DNA from: Leucobacter sp. OH1287
Lineage (GTDB): Bacteria > Actinomycetota > Actinomycetes > Actinomycetales > Microbacteriaceae
NCBI RefSeq assembly: GCF_003859945.1
Contig: NZ_RQYM01000004.1
Location: forward strand, 62,001 to 126,000
Direction of reading: 5' to 3'
DNA: 64,000 bases
This document shows, one piece after another, positions 28,008 to 38,918 of the stretch (the first letter of the stretch is position 1; every line of letters starts with the position of its first letter). Under the pieces are notes generated by a model. The model saw nothing but the letters and a program-made list of their open reading frames with translations. It was not told the origin of the DNA and made no database searches. The translations under genes and the position numbers were made by a program.

Positions 28008-31000
28008 CTAGCTCGCTGTCAGCGCGGTCAGCACCCGATCGAGGGCGTTCTCAAACTGGCTTGCCTGCTCAATTGTTAGCACCATCGGCGGCTTAAACTT
28101 GAGGACGTTTTGCCGTTCACTGGTTGGCTGCACGATGAAGCCCTCGGCAAGCAGCGCCTCACAGACGGCTGCGGTGAGCGTGGTTGCCGGGGTTTTGCTG
28201 TCGCGGTCGGTCACCAGTTCGATGCCGAGGTAGAGTCCGCTGCCGTGAACGGCGCCGATCACCTCGTGTTTGTTTTGCAGCTCGGCCAGCAGCTCGCGGG
28301 TGTGATTGCCGACGGTGAGGGCGTTTGCCTGCAGCTGCCGTGACTCAATCTCGTCGAGCACTGCGGAGGCGGCAACCGCGCTTGCCGGTGCACCCGCCGC
28401 CGAGGAGAAGAACATGCCGACGCGCACAAGCGCCGCAACGGTCGCACTGCTCGCGATTACCGCGCCGACCGGGTATGCGTTACCGGCCGCCTTCGCGGTC
28501 GCGATAATATCCGGCGTGACACCGAGCAGCTCGCAACCCCAGAAGGTTTTACCGAGCCTGCCGTAACCGACCTGCACCTCGTCCGCGATCACCAGACCGC
28601 CCGCCTCACGAACCGCACGGTAGACGCGATCCAGGTAGCCCGCCGGCGGGATAACACCCCCGGCGTTACCGAACACCGGCTCGCAGATAAACGCTGCCGG
28701 CGGGTTTCCGGCCGCAACCATCTCGGCGATCACTCGCTCAACCTCGGCCGCGTACTGCTCTGCCGCGTCCTCGCCCTGGTGCTCGCCACGATAGCTGTTT
28801 GGTGCGCTCACCAGGTGCACCCAGTCGGGGCGGGAGGCGGTTGCGTGCGGGTTGTCGAACGCCGAGGTGCTGACGGCGTCGGACGCCATGGTCCACCCGT
28901 GGTAACCCTCGCGCGTCGCAATAATGTGACTGCGACCGGTTGCCACCTGGGCGAGGCGGATCGCGAGATCCACCGCCTCAGAGCCGCTGTTGACCGGGAT
29001 TGCGCGGTTCAGGCGCGGATCCGGGCTGTGCGCGAGCAGCTTCTCGGTGAACTCGGCGTAGGCGTCATAGAGGAAGCGGTTGTTGGTGTTGAGCAGCTGC
29101 AGCTGCTCGGCAACGCGCTCCGCGAGCACCGGGTTGGAGTGGCCGATCGCGGTGACGTTGTTCACCAGGTCGACGTAGGCGTTGCCGCAGTTGTCAACCA
29201 GCAGCGCCTCCCAACCGCGCTGGAACAGCGGCGGATCAGCGTAGTAGCGCTCCGCGGCCTCCCCCATTGCGCTATTGCGGCGGGTCTGTGCCTCACGCTT
29301 TTGCCGGTGTGGATCCGTCACCGCCGCCGCCCGGGCGGGTAGCCTCAGCACAACGCTCGGGTCAGCGGCGCAGTTGCTCTCGTAGTCACCCGCCGCGTCC
29401 GTGAAACCGTATGTTCCACGTGAAACATTGTCTTTAATTGTGGCGATCAGGTCGGAAATCGTTGCCTCCGGGGAGACGATCTGCCGCGTCACAATCGCGC
29501 TGCCGAGCATCTCGTCCTCGCCGGAGCTGAGCAGTCCGATAACCTCGCCCGCAACAACCCGCTTCACCGGGGTCGCGATCTCGCTGACACCTTCGCCGTT
29601 GCGCCCGGTTTCCGCCTCGCGTTCGTTCTCGTCCTCGACCTGGCCCTCACGCTCGCTCTCGTTCTCGGCAAGCGGCTCGGCCTCGCCAAGCGGCTCATCC
29701 TCACCACAAATGTCGGTGACGAAGTCCTGTGCGCTGTCGATTGGTTTCAGCACTTCGCTCGCGAAGGTAACAGCAACACCGCTTTCGCGATCGTAGAGGG
29801 TTATACAGCTGGAGTCGCCAGCGTCGTAACAGTAGACCTCACCGGCAAAGGGTGCGCGGATCCGCGATTCGGATGCCTGCCACAGCTGCACCCCGCGTGC
29901 CCGTGCCCGGCCCTGCTCGGTTGTGTCCTCGCTGACGCGGGTCATTCGCGCCTCGCCGAAGCGAGCAACGCACACCTCGCCGAACTGCACCAGGTCAGCT
30001 GCGAGCTCCGCCTCCTGCTCGGGTGCGGGCTTTGCCAACCAGCTGCCGCCGTTGAAAACCGGGGCGGTGATACCGAGATCCAGCACCTTAGCCTCGTCTA
30101 TGCCAAGAATGGCATATGCGTAGTCTGCGCCGGTGTGGGGCAGACCAGCGGCGAGCAGCAGCTGCGCGGTCGCCCAGTCGTAGGGCAGCGCGAGCGAGCG
30201 CTCAAACACCTGCCACTCCTGTTCCATGCGAACAGCGGCATATTCGTTTTCGGGGTCTATGCGCAGCTGGGAATATCCGCTAACGGCGAGCACCGCGCCG
30301 CGCAGCACAATCAGCGGCAGAATAGCGCGCACCTCTTCTACGCTGAGCGGGTTTCCGGCGGCGGCAAGCTGTTTTGCGCAGCCAGCAACGCCGCGGAGAA
30401 CCGTCATAAAGTCTCCTGTGTGGCCGAGCAGATCGGCGGCAAAAACAGCCAGCTCGTTTACTCGCCACGAGTGCATCAGGTCGCCCAGGTCAACAACCCA
30501 GAGGTTGCCCGAGTCGTCCTGCATAACATTGTCGGCGGTCAGATCGCCGTGAATTATCTGTCGCGGCAGTTTCGCCGCGAGCTCACTAACCCGCTGCCAG
30601 GCGGCAATTGTCGCGTCACGGCAGAGCGGCTGTTTTTCGGCGGGGAGCTCCTCCAGGAGCTGCGCCACAACCTGATCCGCCCGACACAGATCCCACTGCA
30701 GTTCACGCCGGGCAGCCGGGTGGTCAAAGTCTTGCAGCGCCAGCAGCACACGACCGAGCTGGGCGCCAAGCATCTCGGCGGTGACGCCGTCAAGCTCACC
30801 GCGCTCCAGCAGCGACCGGCCGGGAACAACCTCAAACCCAACCGCGGTTGCGGTGCTGTGGCCGGACCCAGCGCTACCACCGGTCGCGGCACTCTCGCCG
30901 GTCACGGTGCTGTCACCAGTCGCGGTGCTGTCACTGTCGGCGAGCGGCACCGTCAAAAGCCGCTCCCCCGTCAGGCTCGGCCGAGCAAGCGGGGTGCGAA

Positions 31001-31256
31001 GGCCGTGCTCGCGCAGCCGGTCCGCGGCGGTGATCTGCAGCTCGACGGTCTCGCGCGTCACAACAGGGTTGTAGATTTTCAGCAGCAGCGGATCCGCCCC
31101 GGCCGTGCCCTGCACAAGATAGTTGCGATCCTGCTGGCTGCCGAGCTCGCGGACAACACCGCTGACATCGTAGTTGGTCATCGCGATCTCAAGGGCGGCC
31201 GCGGCGGTAACCCGGGGACGCTCAAGTAACCACTTGGCTGATGGTTTGTGCTGCAT
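28008..31256 (-). CDS. fusion: APH-type kinase, M23-like remnant, class III aminotransferase/phospho-lyase
   Basis: The 1082-residue protein joins three parts. Residues about 20-370 are a choline/aminoglycoside-kinase-like domain with IIHGDLTADNV (236-243) and the metal aspartate in VVDLGD. Residues about 465-580 resemble an M23 peptidase fold (APFAGEVYCYDAG, VVAGEVIGLLSS) but lack the zinc histidines. Residues about 655-1082 are a class III PLP enzyme with VIADEVQVGYGRLG and the lysine in IIATAKAAGNAYPVGAV. In mammals the related separate proteins are hydroxylysine kinase and 5-phosphohydroxylysine or phosphoethanolamine phospho-lyase, so this fusion may phosphorylate an amino alcohol and then remove the phosphate. 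Two low-complexity inserts (110-137, 520-555) break the domains. AACGAGGAGG is its ribosome site. Confidence 0.85.
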   Translation of the reverse strand: MQHKPSAKWLLERPRVTAAAALEIAMTNYDVSGVVRELGSQQDRNYLVQGTAGADPLLLKIYNPVVTRETVELQITAADRLREHGLRTPLARPSLTGERLLTVPLADSDSTATGDSTVTGESAATGGSAGSGHSTATAVGFEVVPGRSLLERGELDGVTAEMLGAQLGRVLLALQDFDHPAARRELQWDLCRADQVVAQLLEELPAEKQPLCRDATIAAWQRVSELAAKLPRQIIHGDLTADNVMQDDSGNLWVVDLGDLMHSWRVNELAVFAADLLGHTGDFMTVLRGVAGCAKQLAAAGNPLSVEEVRAILPLIVLRGAVLAVSGYSQLRIDPENEYAAVRMEQEWQVFERSLALPYDWATAQLLLAAGLPHTGADYAYAILGIDEAKVLDLGITAPVFNGGSWLAKPAPEQEAELAADLVQFGEVCVARFGEARMTRVSEDTTEQGRARARGVQLWQASESRIRAPFAGEVYCYDAGDSSCITLYDRESGVAVTFASEVLKPIDSAQDFVTDICGEDEPLGEAEPLAENESEREGQVEDENEREAETGRNGEGVSEIATPVKRVVAGEVIGLLSSGEDEMLGSAIVTRQIVSPEATISDLIATIKDNVSRGTYGFTDAAGDYESNCAADPSVVLRLPARAAAVTDPHRQKREAQTRRNSAMGEAAERYYADPPLFQRGWEALLVDNCGNAYVDLVNNVTAIGHSNPVLAERVAEQLQLLNTNNRFLYDAYAEFTEKLLAHSPDPRLNRAIPVNSGSEAVDLAIRLAQVATGRSHIIATREGYHGWTMASDAVSTSAFDNPHATASRPDWVHLVSAPNSYRGEHQGEDAAEQYAAEVERVIAEMVAAGNPPAAFICEPVFGNAGGVIPPAGYLDRVYRAVREAGGLVIADEVQVGYGRLGKTFWGCELLGVTPDIIATAKAAGNAYPVGAVIASSATVAALVRVGMFFSSAAGAPASAVAASAVLDEIESRQLQANALTVGNHTRELLAELQNKHEVIGAVHGSGLYLGIELVTDRDSKTPATTLTAAVCEALLAEGFIVQPTSERQNVLKFKPPMVLTIEQASQFENALDRVLTALTAS

Positions 31257-31319
31257 AATGCCTCCTCGTTAGCGATACTACCGGGCGTTCGGTACGCCAC
31301 ACAAAAAACTCGCTCGTAG

Positions 31320-31745
31320 CTATCTAGCGTTTGGCCGCCACACCACTATCTCGTTTGCGCGACGCACCCGGGTGCCGCGTCTGACGCTGACAACCTCACC
31401 GCCTGCCCCGGCAGCGAACACGCGCCGCTCCTGCTGCATAACCTGATCGGACAGGGCACGCTCAAGTGACGCAACCCTAACCCGCAGGCGCTGCACCTCG
31501 TTCTCCAGATCGAGCACGCGGCGGATCCCCTCCAGACTCAAACCCTCGTGTGACAGCTGTGAAACCTGCCGCAGCTGGTCGATGTCGTGGAGGGAGTAAC
31601 GCCTGGTGTTACCGCGTGTTCGCTGCGGTGACACCAGGCCAATCCGGTCGTACTGGCGCAGGGTTTGCGGGTGCATCTCCGCGAGCTCCGCCGCCTGGGC
31701 GATTGCGAAAATGGGCGAGTACCGGTCCATTTTTTCAGTGCTCAT
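31320..31745 (-). CDS. hspR: heat-shock repressor HspR (MerR family)
   Basis: HspR represses the dnaK operon by binding HAIR sequences, with DnaK as co-repressor. The 141-residue protein has a MerR-type DNA-binding domain: FAIAQAAELAEMHPQTLRQY, then RTRGNTRRYSLHDIDQLRQV. A short coiled coil (LDLENEVQRLRVRVASLERAL) comes next, and the C-terminus is basic. It is the last gene of dnaK-grpE-dnaJ-hspR, 46 bases after dnaJ, the usual actinobacterial order. Two HAIR sites lie upstream of dnaK (35441 and 35503), which strongly supports the assignment. Confidence 0.95.
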   Translation of the reverse strand: MSTEKMDRYSPIFAIAQAAELAEMHPQTLRQYDRIGLVSPQRTRGNTRRYSLHDIDQLRQVSQLSHEGLSLEGIRRVLDLENEVQRLRVRVASLERALSDQVMQQERRVFAAGAGGEVVSVRRGTRVRRANEIVVWRPNAR

Positions 31746-31791
31746 ACTGTTTCACCGCTCATTCACCTATCTAGCCATTTCACCGGGTTGG

Positions 31792-32787
31792 TTAAACCCT
31801 AGCGTACAGGTCGCCGCGCGGATTGTCAGTCTCCAGCTCCTGCAACTGTTCAAACAGTTTGCGCTGTTTGTCGGTTAGGCGCTGCGGCACAACCACCTGC
31901 ACCTCAACCAGCAGATCACCGGGGGTTCCGGATCCGTTCACGCCGCGACCCTTAACCCGCAGCACACGGCCGCTCGGGGTGCCCGGCTGCACACGCAGTT
32001 TCACGCGCTCACCGGTGATTGTTGGCGCCTCAACGGTTGCGCCGAGGGTTGCCTCCAGGTAGGTGACAGGCAGTTTCACGCGCAGGTTCTTGCCGTCACG
32101 CTCAAACACCGGGTGCTTACGCACCAGCACGGTGAGGATTAAATCACCGTTCGGGCCGCCGTTCGGGCTCTCCTGCCCTTTGCCGCGCACGCGAATCTTC
32201 TTACCGTCGGTAACACCGGCGGGAATCTTCACCTTAATCGTTTTATCGCCCGGGATCGCGAGCGTCACCGTGTCGCCGGTGATTGCCTGCCGCAGGTCAA
32301 TTGTGTGGGTGGCACCGAGATCCGCACCCTTCTGTGGACCGCGTGGCCGCGACTGGAAACCGCCCATACCGCCGAAGATGTCTTCAAAGCCACTGCCGGT
32401 TTCGTAGCGCACATTGCGTCTTGCACCGCCGCCGCCGAACAGGCCGCCGAAGATGTCCTCAAAACCGCTGAAGTCACCCTGTTGGTAGCCGCCAGCACCG
32501 CCGAAACCGCCGGGGCCGCCGAACATGCCGCCGAAGCCGCCAAACGCGGCCGGGCCGAGCTCGCGAATCTGGTCGTATTCAGCGCGCTGTTCCGGGTCGG
32601 AGAGCACCGAGTATGCCTCGCTGATCTCCTTAAAACGCGCCTCCGCCGCGGCATCACCCTGGTTGGAGTCGGGGTGATACTTGTGCGCGAGCTTGTGGTA
32701 CTTCTTGGTGAGCTCCTTCTCGGTGACCTGCTTGTCAACGCCGAGGATCTTGTAGAAGTCCTTCTCTAACCAGTCCTGACTAGCCAT
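31792..32787 (-). CDS. dnaJ: DnaJ/Hsp40 co-chaperone without zinc finger
   Basis: The 331-residue protein has an N-terminal J domain with the HPD tripeptide (KYHKLAHKYHPDSNQGD), a Gly/Phe-rich stretch (residues 80-140) and two C-terminal substrate-binding domains (VKIPAGVTDGKKIRVRGKG). It has no CxxCxGxG zinc-finger repeats and so is a class B (CbpA-like) Hsp40. It stimulates DnaK ATP hydrolysis and delivers substrates. It overlaps grpE by eight bases and belongs to the HspR-controlled operon. Zinc-finger DnaJ is probably encoded elsewhere with hrcA. Confidence 0.95.
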   Translation of the reverse strand: MASQDWLEKDFYKILGVDKQVTEKELTKKYHKLAHKYHPDSNQGDAAAEARFKEISEAYSVLSDPEQRAEYDQIRELGPAAFGGFGGMFGGPGGFGGAGGYQQGDFSGFEDIFGGLFGGGGARRNVRYETGSGFEDIFGGMGGFQSRPRGPQKGADLGATHTIDLRQAITGDTVTLAIPGDKTIKVKIPAGVTDGKKIRVRGKGQESPNGGPNGDLILTVLVRKHPVFERDGKNLRVKLPVTYLEATLGATVEAPTITGERVKLRVQPGTPSGRVLRVKGRGVNGSGTPGDLLVEVQVVVPQRLTDKQRKLFEQLQELETDNPRGDLYARV

Positions 32788-33478
32788 CGGCCGCCACCGC
32801 CACCGCTACTTTTGCGGGACGCAGCTCAACCTCGCCGAGTTTGTATCCCCGCTCAACAACGTCCAACACGGTTGCCTGCTCGGTGCCCGGCACCGGCACC
32901 TGCGCAATCGCCTCGTGCAGCTGCGGATCAAACTCCTCACCGGCCTCCCCGTAGGCTTCCAGGCCGAGCTTCTCCAGTGAGCCACGCAGTTTCTGCGCGA
33001 TCGCGGCAAACGCGGTGCCCTCAACCAGGTCACCGTGAGCTGCCGCGCGATCCAGGTCGTCAAGCACCGCAAGCAGCGGGGTAACAACCTTCGCAACCGC
33101 GCGCTGCCGCTCCAGCTCCGCGGTTTCGGCGGTGCGTTTGCGGTAGTTCGCGTACTCGGCGGTGATCCGGCGCAGGTCCTCTAGATAGGGGTTTGCCGCA
33201 TCCTGCAGCGGGTCTGGGTGGGCGGATCCACCCGGCGCAGCGCCGTCAGCAGCTTCGGCCTCTCCCTCCCCGGTGCCCGCGGTTGCGGATCCACCCGGCG
33301 CAGCATCGTCAGCGGCTGCGGTGTTTTCGGCCGCGGCCGCCTCCTCACTCTGCGCCGCGCTCAAAATATCTTCAACTGTGAGCGGTTCTGCAGCTGCGGC
33401 AGAGCCGGAGACGTTTGCCTCCGGCTCACCGCTGTGAGGAACCTGCTCGTTGTTAGCGTTCTGTTCCTCTTTAGTCAT
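32780..33478 (-). CDS. grpE: nucleotide exchange factor GrpE
   Basis: GrpE releases ADP from DnaK. The 232-residue protein has an acidic, Ala/Glu/Gly-rich N-terminal region of about 85 residues, a long helix (PYLEDLRRITAEYANYRKRT) and the C-terminal beta domain (ATVLDVVERGYKLGEVELRPAKV). The N-terminal extension is longer than usual. It contains repeated AAPGGSA units, encoded by two near-identical stretches around 33222 and 33287. It lies two bases after dnaK and overlaps dnaJ by eight bases. Confidence 0.96.
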   Translation of the reverse strand: MTKEEQNANNEQVPHSGEPEANVSGSAAAAEPLTVEDILSAAQSEEAAAAENTAAADDAAPGGSATAGTGEGEAEAADGAAPGGSAHPDPLQDAANPYLEDLRRITAEYANYRKRTAETAELERQRAVAKVVTPLLAVLDDLDRAAAHGDLVEGTAFAAIAQKLRGSLEKLGLEAYGEAGEEFDPQLHEAIAQVPVPGTEQATVLDVVERGYKLGEVELRPAKVAVAVAADG

Positions 33479-33480
33479 TG

Positions 33481-35461
<1,981 letters not shown>

Positions 35462-35502
35462 TTTACAGATTTGCGTCCGGCGCGCAACTCCAAACCGTCA
35501 AA

Positions 35503-35523
35503 CTTGAGTCATTCCCACTCAAC
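35503..35523. promoter_or_regulatory. HAIR operator 2 (HspR-binding)
   Basis: CTTGAGT-N7-ACTCAAC on the plus strand, again 13 of 14 conserved HAIR bases. Its centre is 62 bases (about six helix turns) from that of the first site, so two HspR dimers could bind on the same face. Confidence 0.92.
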
Positions 35524-35617
35524 TTTCAGGTTATGGGATGGATCGCGTCAGTTACTCCCCCGCCCAGCGGCTATTTTCCCGCCATTCAGGCCAGTGTCTC
35601 CCAGCCCCGCGCCCGGC

Positions 35618-36307
35618 TCAGCCCCGCGCCCGGGTGAGCACACCGTCAGACATCACATACTCGGAGTCACACCAGTGCAGCTGCTCCCGGTCGTGAGTGA
35701 CCACAACGGTTGCAAGGTTAAAGTCAACGGTCAGCTGCTTCAAAAGTGCCATAACCGCCTCACTGCGGACACTGTCGAGCGCGCTTGTTGGCTCATCCAC
35801 CAGCAACACCCGCGGCGAGTTCATCAGCGCCCTGGCAATGTTGACGCGCTGCCGTTGCCCGCCGGAGAGTTCACCGGGGCGTTTTTTAGCGTGATCCGCC
35901 ATATCAACCGCCGACAACAGCTCGGCGACCCGCTTACTCACGGCATTGCGCTGAGCCCTGCCACGTGTTGTGCCGCGCAACTCAGAGGCAATCTCCAGCT
36001 GCTCTGCAACGGTCAGTGAGGGAATCAGGTTGGGGGCCTGAAAAATAATCCCCAGCTTATCCCGGCGCAGCTTCGCCAGCTCCGCGCCGTTCATGCCGGT
36101 TGTGTCGACGCCCGCGATCGTGACCCTTCCGCGATTTGGGCGCTGCAGCGTTGCCGCAACCGCGAGCAGGCTTGATTTACCGGATCCGCTCGCCCCCGTA
36201 ATCGCGACCATCTCGCCCGCATTAACCCGGAGGCTAACCCGGCGAAGCGCAACCGTTTCACTGTCACCATCCGGGTAGATCAGTTCTACGTCTGTTATCT
36301 CTAACAC
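35618..36307 (-). CDS. hrtA: ABC transporter ATPase, HrtA/MacB-like (heme export)
   Basis: The 229-residue ATPase has Walker A GASGSGKSS, signature LSGGQRQRVNIARAL and Walker B VLLVDEPTSALD, the pattern of LolD/MacB/HrtA ATPases that work with FtsX-type permeases. Good ribosome site AAGGAG precedes GTG at 36307. It follows its permease by 36 bases. The HrtA name rests on context: the pair is divergent from a sensor kinase and LuxR-type regulator, exactly as hrtBA and chrSA are in Corynebacterium, and the window has a heme oxygenase. A 14-base duplication (CAGCCCCGCGCCCG) spans the stop codon. Confidence 0.75.
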   Translation of the reverse strand: MLEITDVELIYPDGDSETVALRRVSLRVNAGEMVAITGASGSGKSSLLAVAATLQRPNRGRVTIAGVDTTGMNGAELAKLRRDKLGIIFQAPNLIPSLTVAEQLEIASELRGTTRGRAQRNAVSKRVAELLSAVDMADHAKKRPGELSGGQRQRVNIARALMNSPRVLLVDEPTSALDSVRSEAVMALLKQLTVDFNLATVVVTHDREQLHWCDSEYVMSDGVLTRARG

Positions 36308-36343
36308 TTTTACTCCTTGTACTTCTTTTGCAATCGAGGGCTG

Positions 36344-37492
36344 CTAGGCGGCAGCTGCCTGCAGGGCGCTGTTTGGATCCGCTCGCACAACCTGTCTAAG
36401 CGATACCAGCGCACCGATGAGGCCAGCAACAACAATCATCACCGCCGGCAGCGCAACGGGAATCAAGCCTGAAACAAACGGCAGACTCAGGCTGACAGCT
36501 GAACCGAGCAAGAGGTTTGCGACCCCGCCAAGCAGCACACCGAGCACCAACACCAGCAGCGCCTGACCGAGACTGTCGCGCACAAGCCACGAGGTTTTTG
36601 CGCCAAGCGCCTTTAACACCGCGATATCTCGATACCGCTGCATCGACCACACCAGGAAGAAAACACCGATCACAAGTGTTGCAATAACAACCAGCATGCC
36701 AATCATCATGCCCAGCGAGCCGATCTCAGACTTGAACGACTCAAGCGCGAGCAGCGAGATCAAAAGCGGCTGCGCCTCTGTCTCGGTGAGCTGTGCGGTG
36801 TCGGCGATCAGGGTTTCTGTGTCAGCTTGTATGCCCGTGGCCGCCTGGGCTGATCCCGCTTCCCCCGTCTCGCCAGCTGCCTGCGCGGATCCTGTCGCAG
36901 TCTGCTTTAACAGCAGCACCGAGGCGAATCCGGCATCCTGCATAGTGCGCTGCTGCAGCTGGTGGGCACTCTCCAGCGAAATCCACGCCACTTCGCGGTG
37001 CGAATAGAACTCATCGCCGGTGATTTCTGTGACTGTGAGCGGGCTACCCGCGAGGGTCACAGTGTCGCCAACTGTCACACCAAGCTCCGCTGCAGCGCCC
37101 TCACCAAGAATGACATCTGAGCCGCGAGTTACCGCCTCACCTTCCGGATCCACCCCGGCAAAAAACACCAGCGGTTGCTTGGCGCTGTCAGATACGACTG
37201 CGCCGTTAACAATGCTGAGCGGGGTCACCCTCACCCCCTCAACCTCCTCCCAGGTGGCAACCGCGTCTGCGGAGATCGCAGATTCTGAGTACGAGAGTTT
37301 CTTGTCTGCCGTCGGGGCGCTGAACACCACCTGGTCGGCGCCGGTGCGCAGCAGCGCGGAAATGTTTTGGCTGGCGAGCCCGCCCGTCAGACCGGTGAGG
37401 AAACCAACCAGCATCGTCATCAACGCAACGACTGTAACGATGAGGGAAAACCTTCCCTGGGCAAACCTTAATTCACGAATTGCTAAGAACAT
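36344..37492 (-). CDS. hrtB: FtsX-type ABC permease, HrtB/DevC-like (heme export)
   Basis: The 382-residue permease has the four-helix FtsX layout: one N-terminal helix (MFLAIRELRFAQGRFSLIV), an extracellular domain of about 220 residues with a Gln/Ala/Gly insert near residue 210, and three C-terminal helices. The opening resembles HrtB and DevC proteins. ATG at 37492 is preferred because it starts at that conserved opening. In corynebacteria and lactic acid bacteria HrtBA pumps excess heme out of the membrane. The divergent two-component system supports this role; without it a lipid or peptide substrate would be equally possible. Confidence 0.75.
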   Translation of the reverse strand: MFLAIRELRFAQGRFSLIVTVVALMTMLVGFLTGLTGGLASQNISALLRTGADQVVFSAPTADKKLSYSESAISADAVATWEEVEGVRVTPLSIVNGAVVSDSAKQPLVFFAGVDPEGEAVTRGSDVILGEGAAAELGVTVGDTVTLAGSPLTVTEITGDEFYSHREVAWISLESAHQLQQRTMQDAGFASVLLLKQTATGSAQAAGETGEAGSAQAATGIQADTETLIADTAQLTETEAQPLLISLLALESFKSEIGSLGMMIGMLVVIATLVIGVFFLVWSMQRYRDIAVLKALGAKTSWLVRDSLGQALLVLVLGVLLGGVANLLLGSAVSLSLPFVSGLIPVALPAVMIVVAGLIGALVSLRQVVRADPNSALQAAAA

Positions 37493-37550
37493 ACTTATCA
37501 GTCTGGTCGCTTGCCAACCGCCAGAGAACCGCAAAAAGGTCGGCTTTTTG

Positions 37551-37566
37551 TCATCCTTTTGGATGA
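37551..37566. promoter_or_regulatory. inverted repeat between hrtB-like and sensor-kinase genes
   Basis: TCATCC-TTTT-GGATGA is a perfect inverted repeat in the 148-base divergent spacer, 59 bases before the permease start and 75 before the kinase start. Its half-site TCATC/GATGA recurs upstream of efeU and the heme oxygenase gene. It could be the binding site of the adjacent response regulator. Confidence 0.5.
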
Positions 37567-37640
37567 TTTACAAGCGGCACCTACTGGTTTTGCTGAGCGT
37601 GCCATAGCGACACTACCCAAAACGCAGCTAGGCTGAAACT

Positions 37641-38918
37641 ATGACTGTTGCCCTCTCCCGCTCTGCCTCGCGACCGCTCGAGCTGTCGATCCTCGCGGGC
37701 GCGCTCGCACTGATGGCCCTGCCGAGCGCGCTGGCCTTTGCCGAGGCGGATCCTGGTCGCACCCGCATCCTAACCTTCTCCCTCCTCAGCGCGGCACAGT
37801 TGCTGATCGGTAGTTACTGGCTAAGCCGCAGCGGTGTTTCGCTGCTATCCCCCGCAACCCGAATCAACTGGCGAGTCGTTTTGCACCTGATTGTGTTCAG
37901 CTCCCTGTGGGCGGTGGTGATTGCCGACAGCCCCTATGCAAGCTATCTGCTGTTTGTGCTCGTCCTAAAAAGCTACTGGCTGCTACCACCCCTGCCCGGG
38001 TTCATCGCCGCCACGCTGCTCACCGCCGGCACAATCGGGGGTGAGCTAATGCACCACAGCTGGTCACCGTTCACAGTGCTCGGACCGCTAATCGCCTTCG
38101 CGATTATTTCCGTGTTTTCGGCGCTGTTGCGTAGCCTGCTCGCCGCGAATAACGCCAAGTCGCGGGCACTCGCAGAGCTAACAGCCGCCCGTGAACAGCT
38201 CGCCGAAACGGAGCGCCGAGCCGGAGTTCTAGCGGAGCGCAGCCGCATCGCCGCCGAACTGCACGACACCGTCGCCCAGTCACTATCAAGCATCCAGCTG
38301 TTTCTACAAATGGCGGCTAACAAACCCGAGAGTTCTGCCAAGCACATTGAGCTTGCCCGCGCCGCTGCCGCGCACTCTCTCGCTGAAACTCGCAGCTTCA
38401 TAACCGAGCTAAAGGCGCCCGCCGACCTGCGCGGCAACTCACTGCCTACCGCTCTCAGGCAGGTGGTGGATCGCGCAGCCCAGCACTCAATCGCCCGCGC
38501 CGCCGAATCCCCCGCCGCCGGCTCGCCAACTGCCAAACCGGTCACGACCGCGTTTTCGCTGCGGTGCGAGCTGGGCGGATCCACACTGCCTCTCGCACAC
38601 GAGACAACGCTGCTGCGCATCTGTCAGGCGTCAATCGAGAATGTTGTGCAGCACGCCGGCGCCGCGCACTGTGAAGTGCGGCTGAGTGCAAGCGACAACG
38701 AGGTGCGGCTGGAAATCGACGATGACGGCGTTGGTTTTGACTACGATCAACAGCTGGTTTCCGCTGTGCAGTCCGACAGTGGCTGGGGTCTAAAACTGCT
38801 TGCCGATCGGGTGCAAATCTTGGGCGGCAACCTCGCGGTTGTGACAGAACCGGGCGCCGGATGCTTAACCTCAGTGACGCTACCGCTGAAAAACAACCAA
38901 ACCGGAGAAACCCCATGA
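37641..38918 (+). CDS. sensor histidine kinase (HisKA_3, ChrS/HrrS-like)
   Basis: The 425-residue kinase has about six N-terminal membrane helices (residues 12-165) with short loops and no sizeable outside domain, then a coiled coil, the phospho-acceptor histidine H208 in AAELHDTVAQSLSS and an ATPase domain with IEIDDDGVGFDYD-like and GWGLKLLADRV segments. Kinases with this compact membrane sensor, next to HrtBA-type transporters, sense heme in Corynebacterium (ChrS, HrrS). That role is inferred from position and layout. The stop overlaps the regulator start as ATGA. Confidence 0.8.
   Translation: MTVALSRSASRPLELSILAGALALMALPSALAFAEADPGRTRILTFSLLSAAQLLIGSYWLSRSGVSLLSPATRINWRVVLHLIVFSSLWAVVIADSPYASYLLFVLVLKSYWLLPPLPGFIAATLLTAGTIGGELMHHSWSPFTVLGPLIAFAIISVFSALLRSLLAANNAKSRALAELTAAREQLAETERRAGVLAERSRIAAELHDTVAQSLSSIQLFLQMAANKPESSAKHIELARAAAAHSLAETRSFITELKAPADLRGNSLPTALRQVVDRAAQHSIARAAESPAAGSPTAKPVTTAFSLRCELGGSTLPLAHETTLLRICQASIENVVQHAGAAHCEVRLSASDNEVRLEIDDDGVGFDYDQQLVSAVQSDSGWGLKLLADRVQILGGNLAVVTEPGAGCLTSVTLPLKNNQTGETP

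Noticed and set aside
30135-31229. Long plus-strand open frame (364 codons) opposite the kinase/aminotransferase fusion
   Set aside because: It lies wholly within a gene with clear domains on the other strand, has no ribosome site or family motif, and has the Arg/Gly/Gln-rich composition typical of antisense frames in high-GC DNA.
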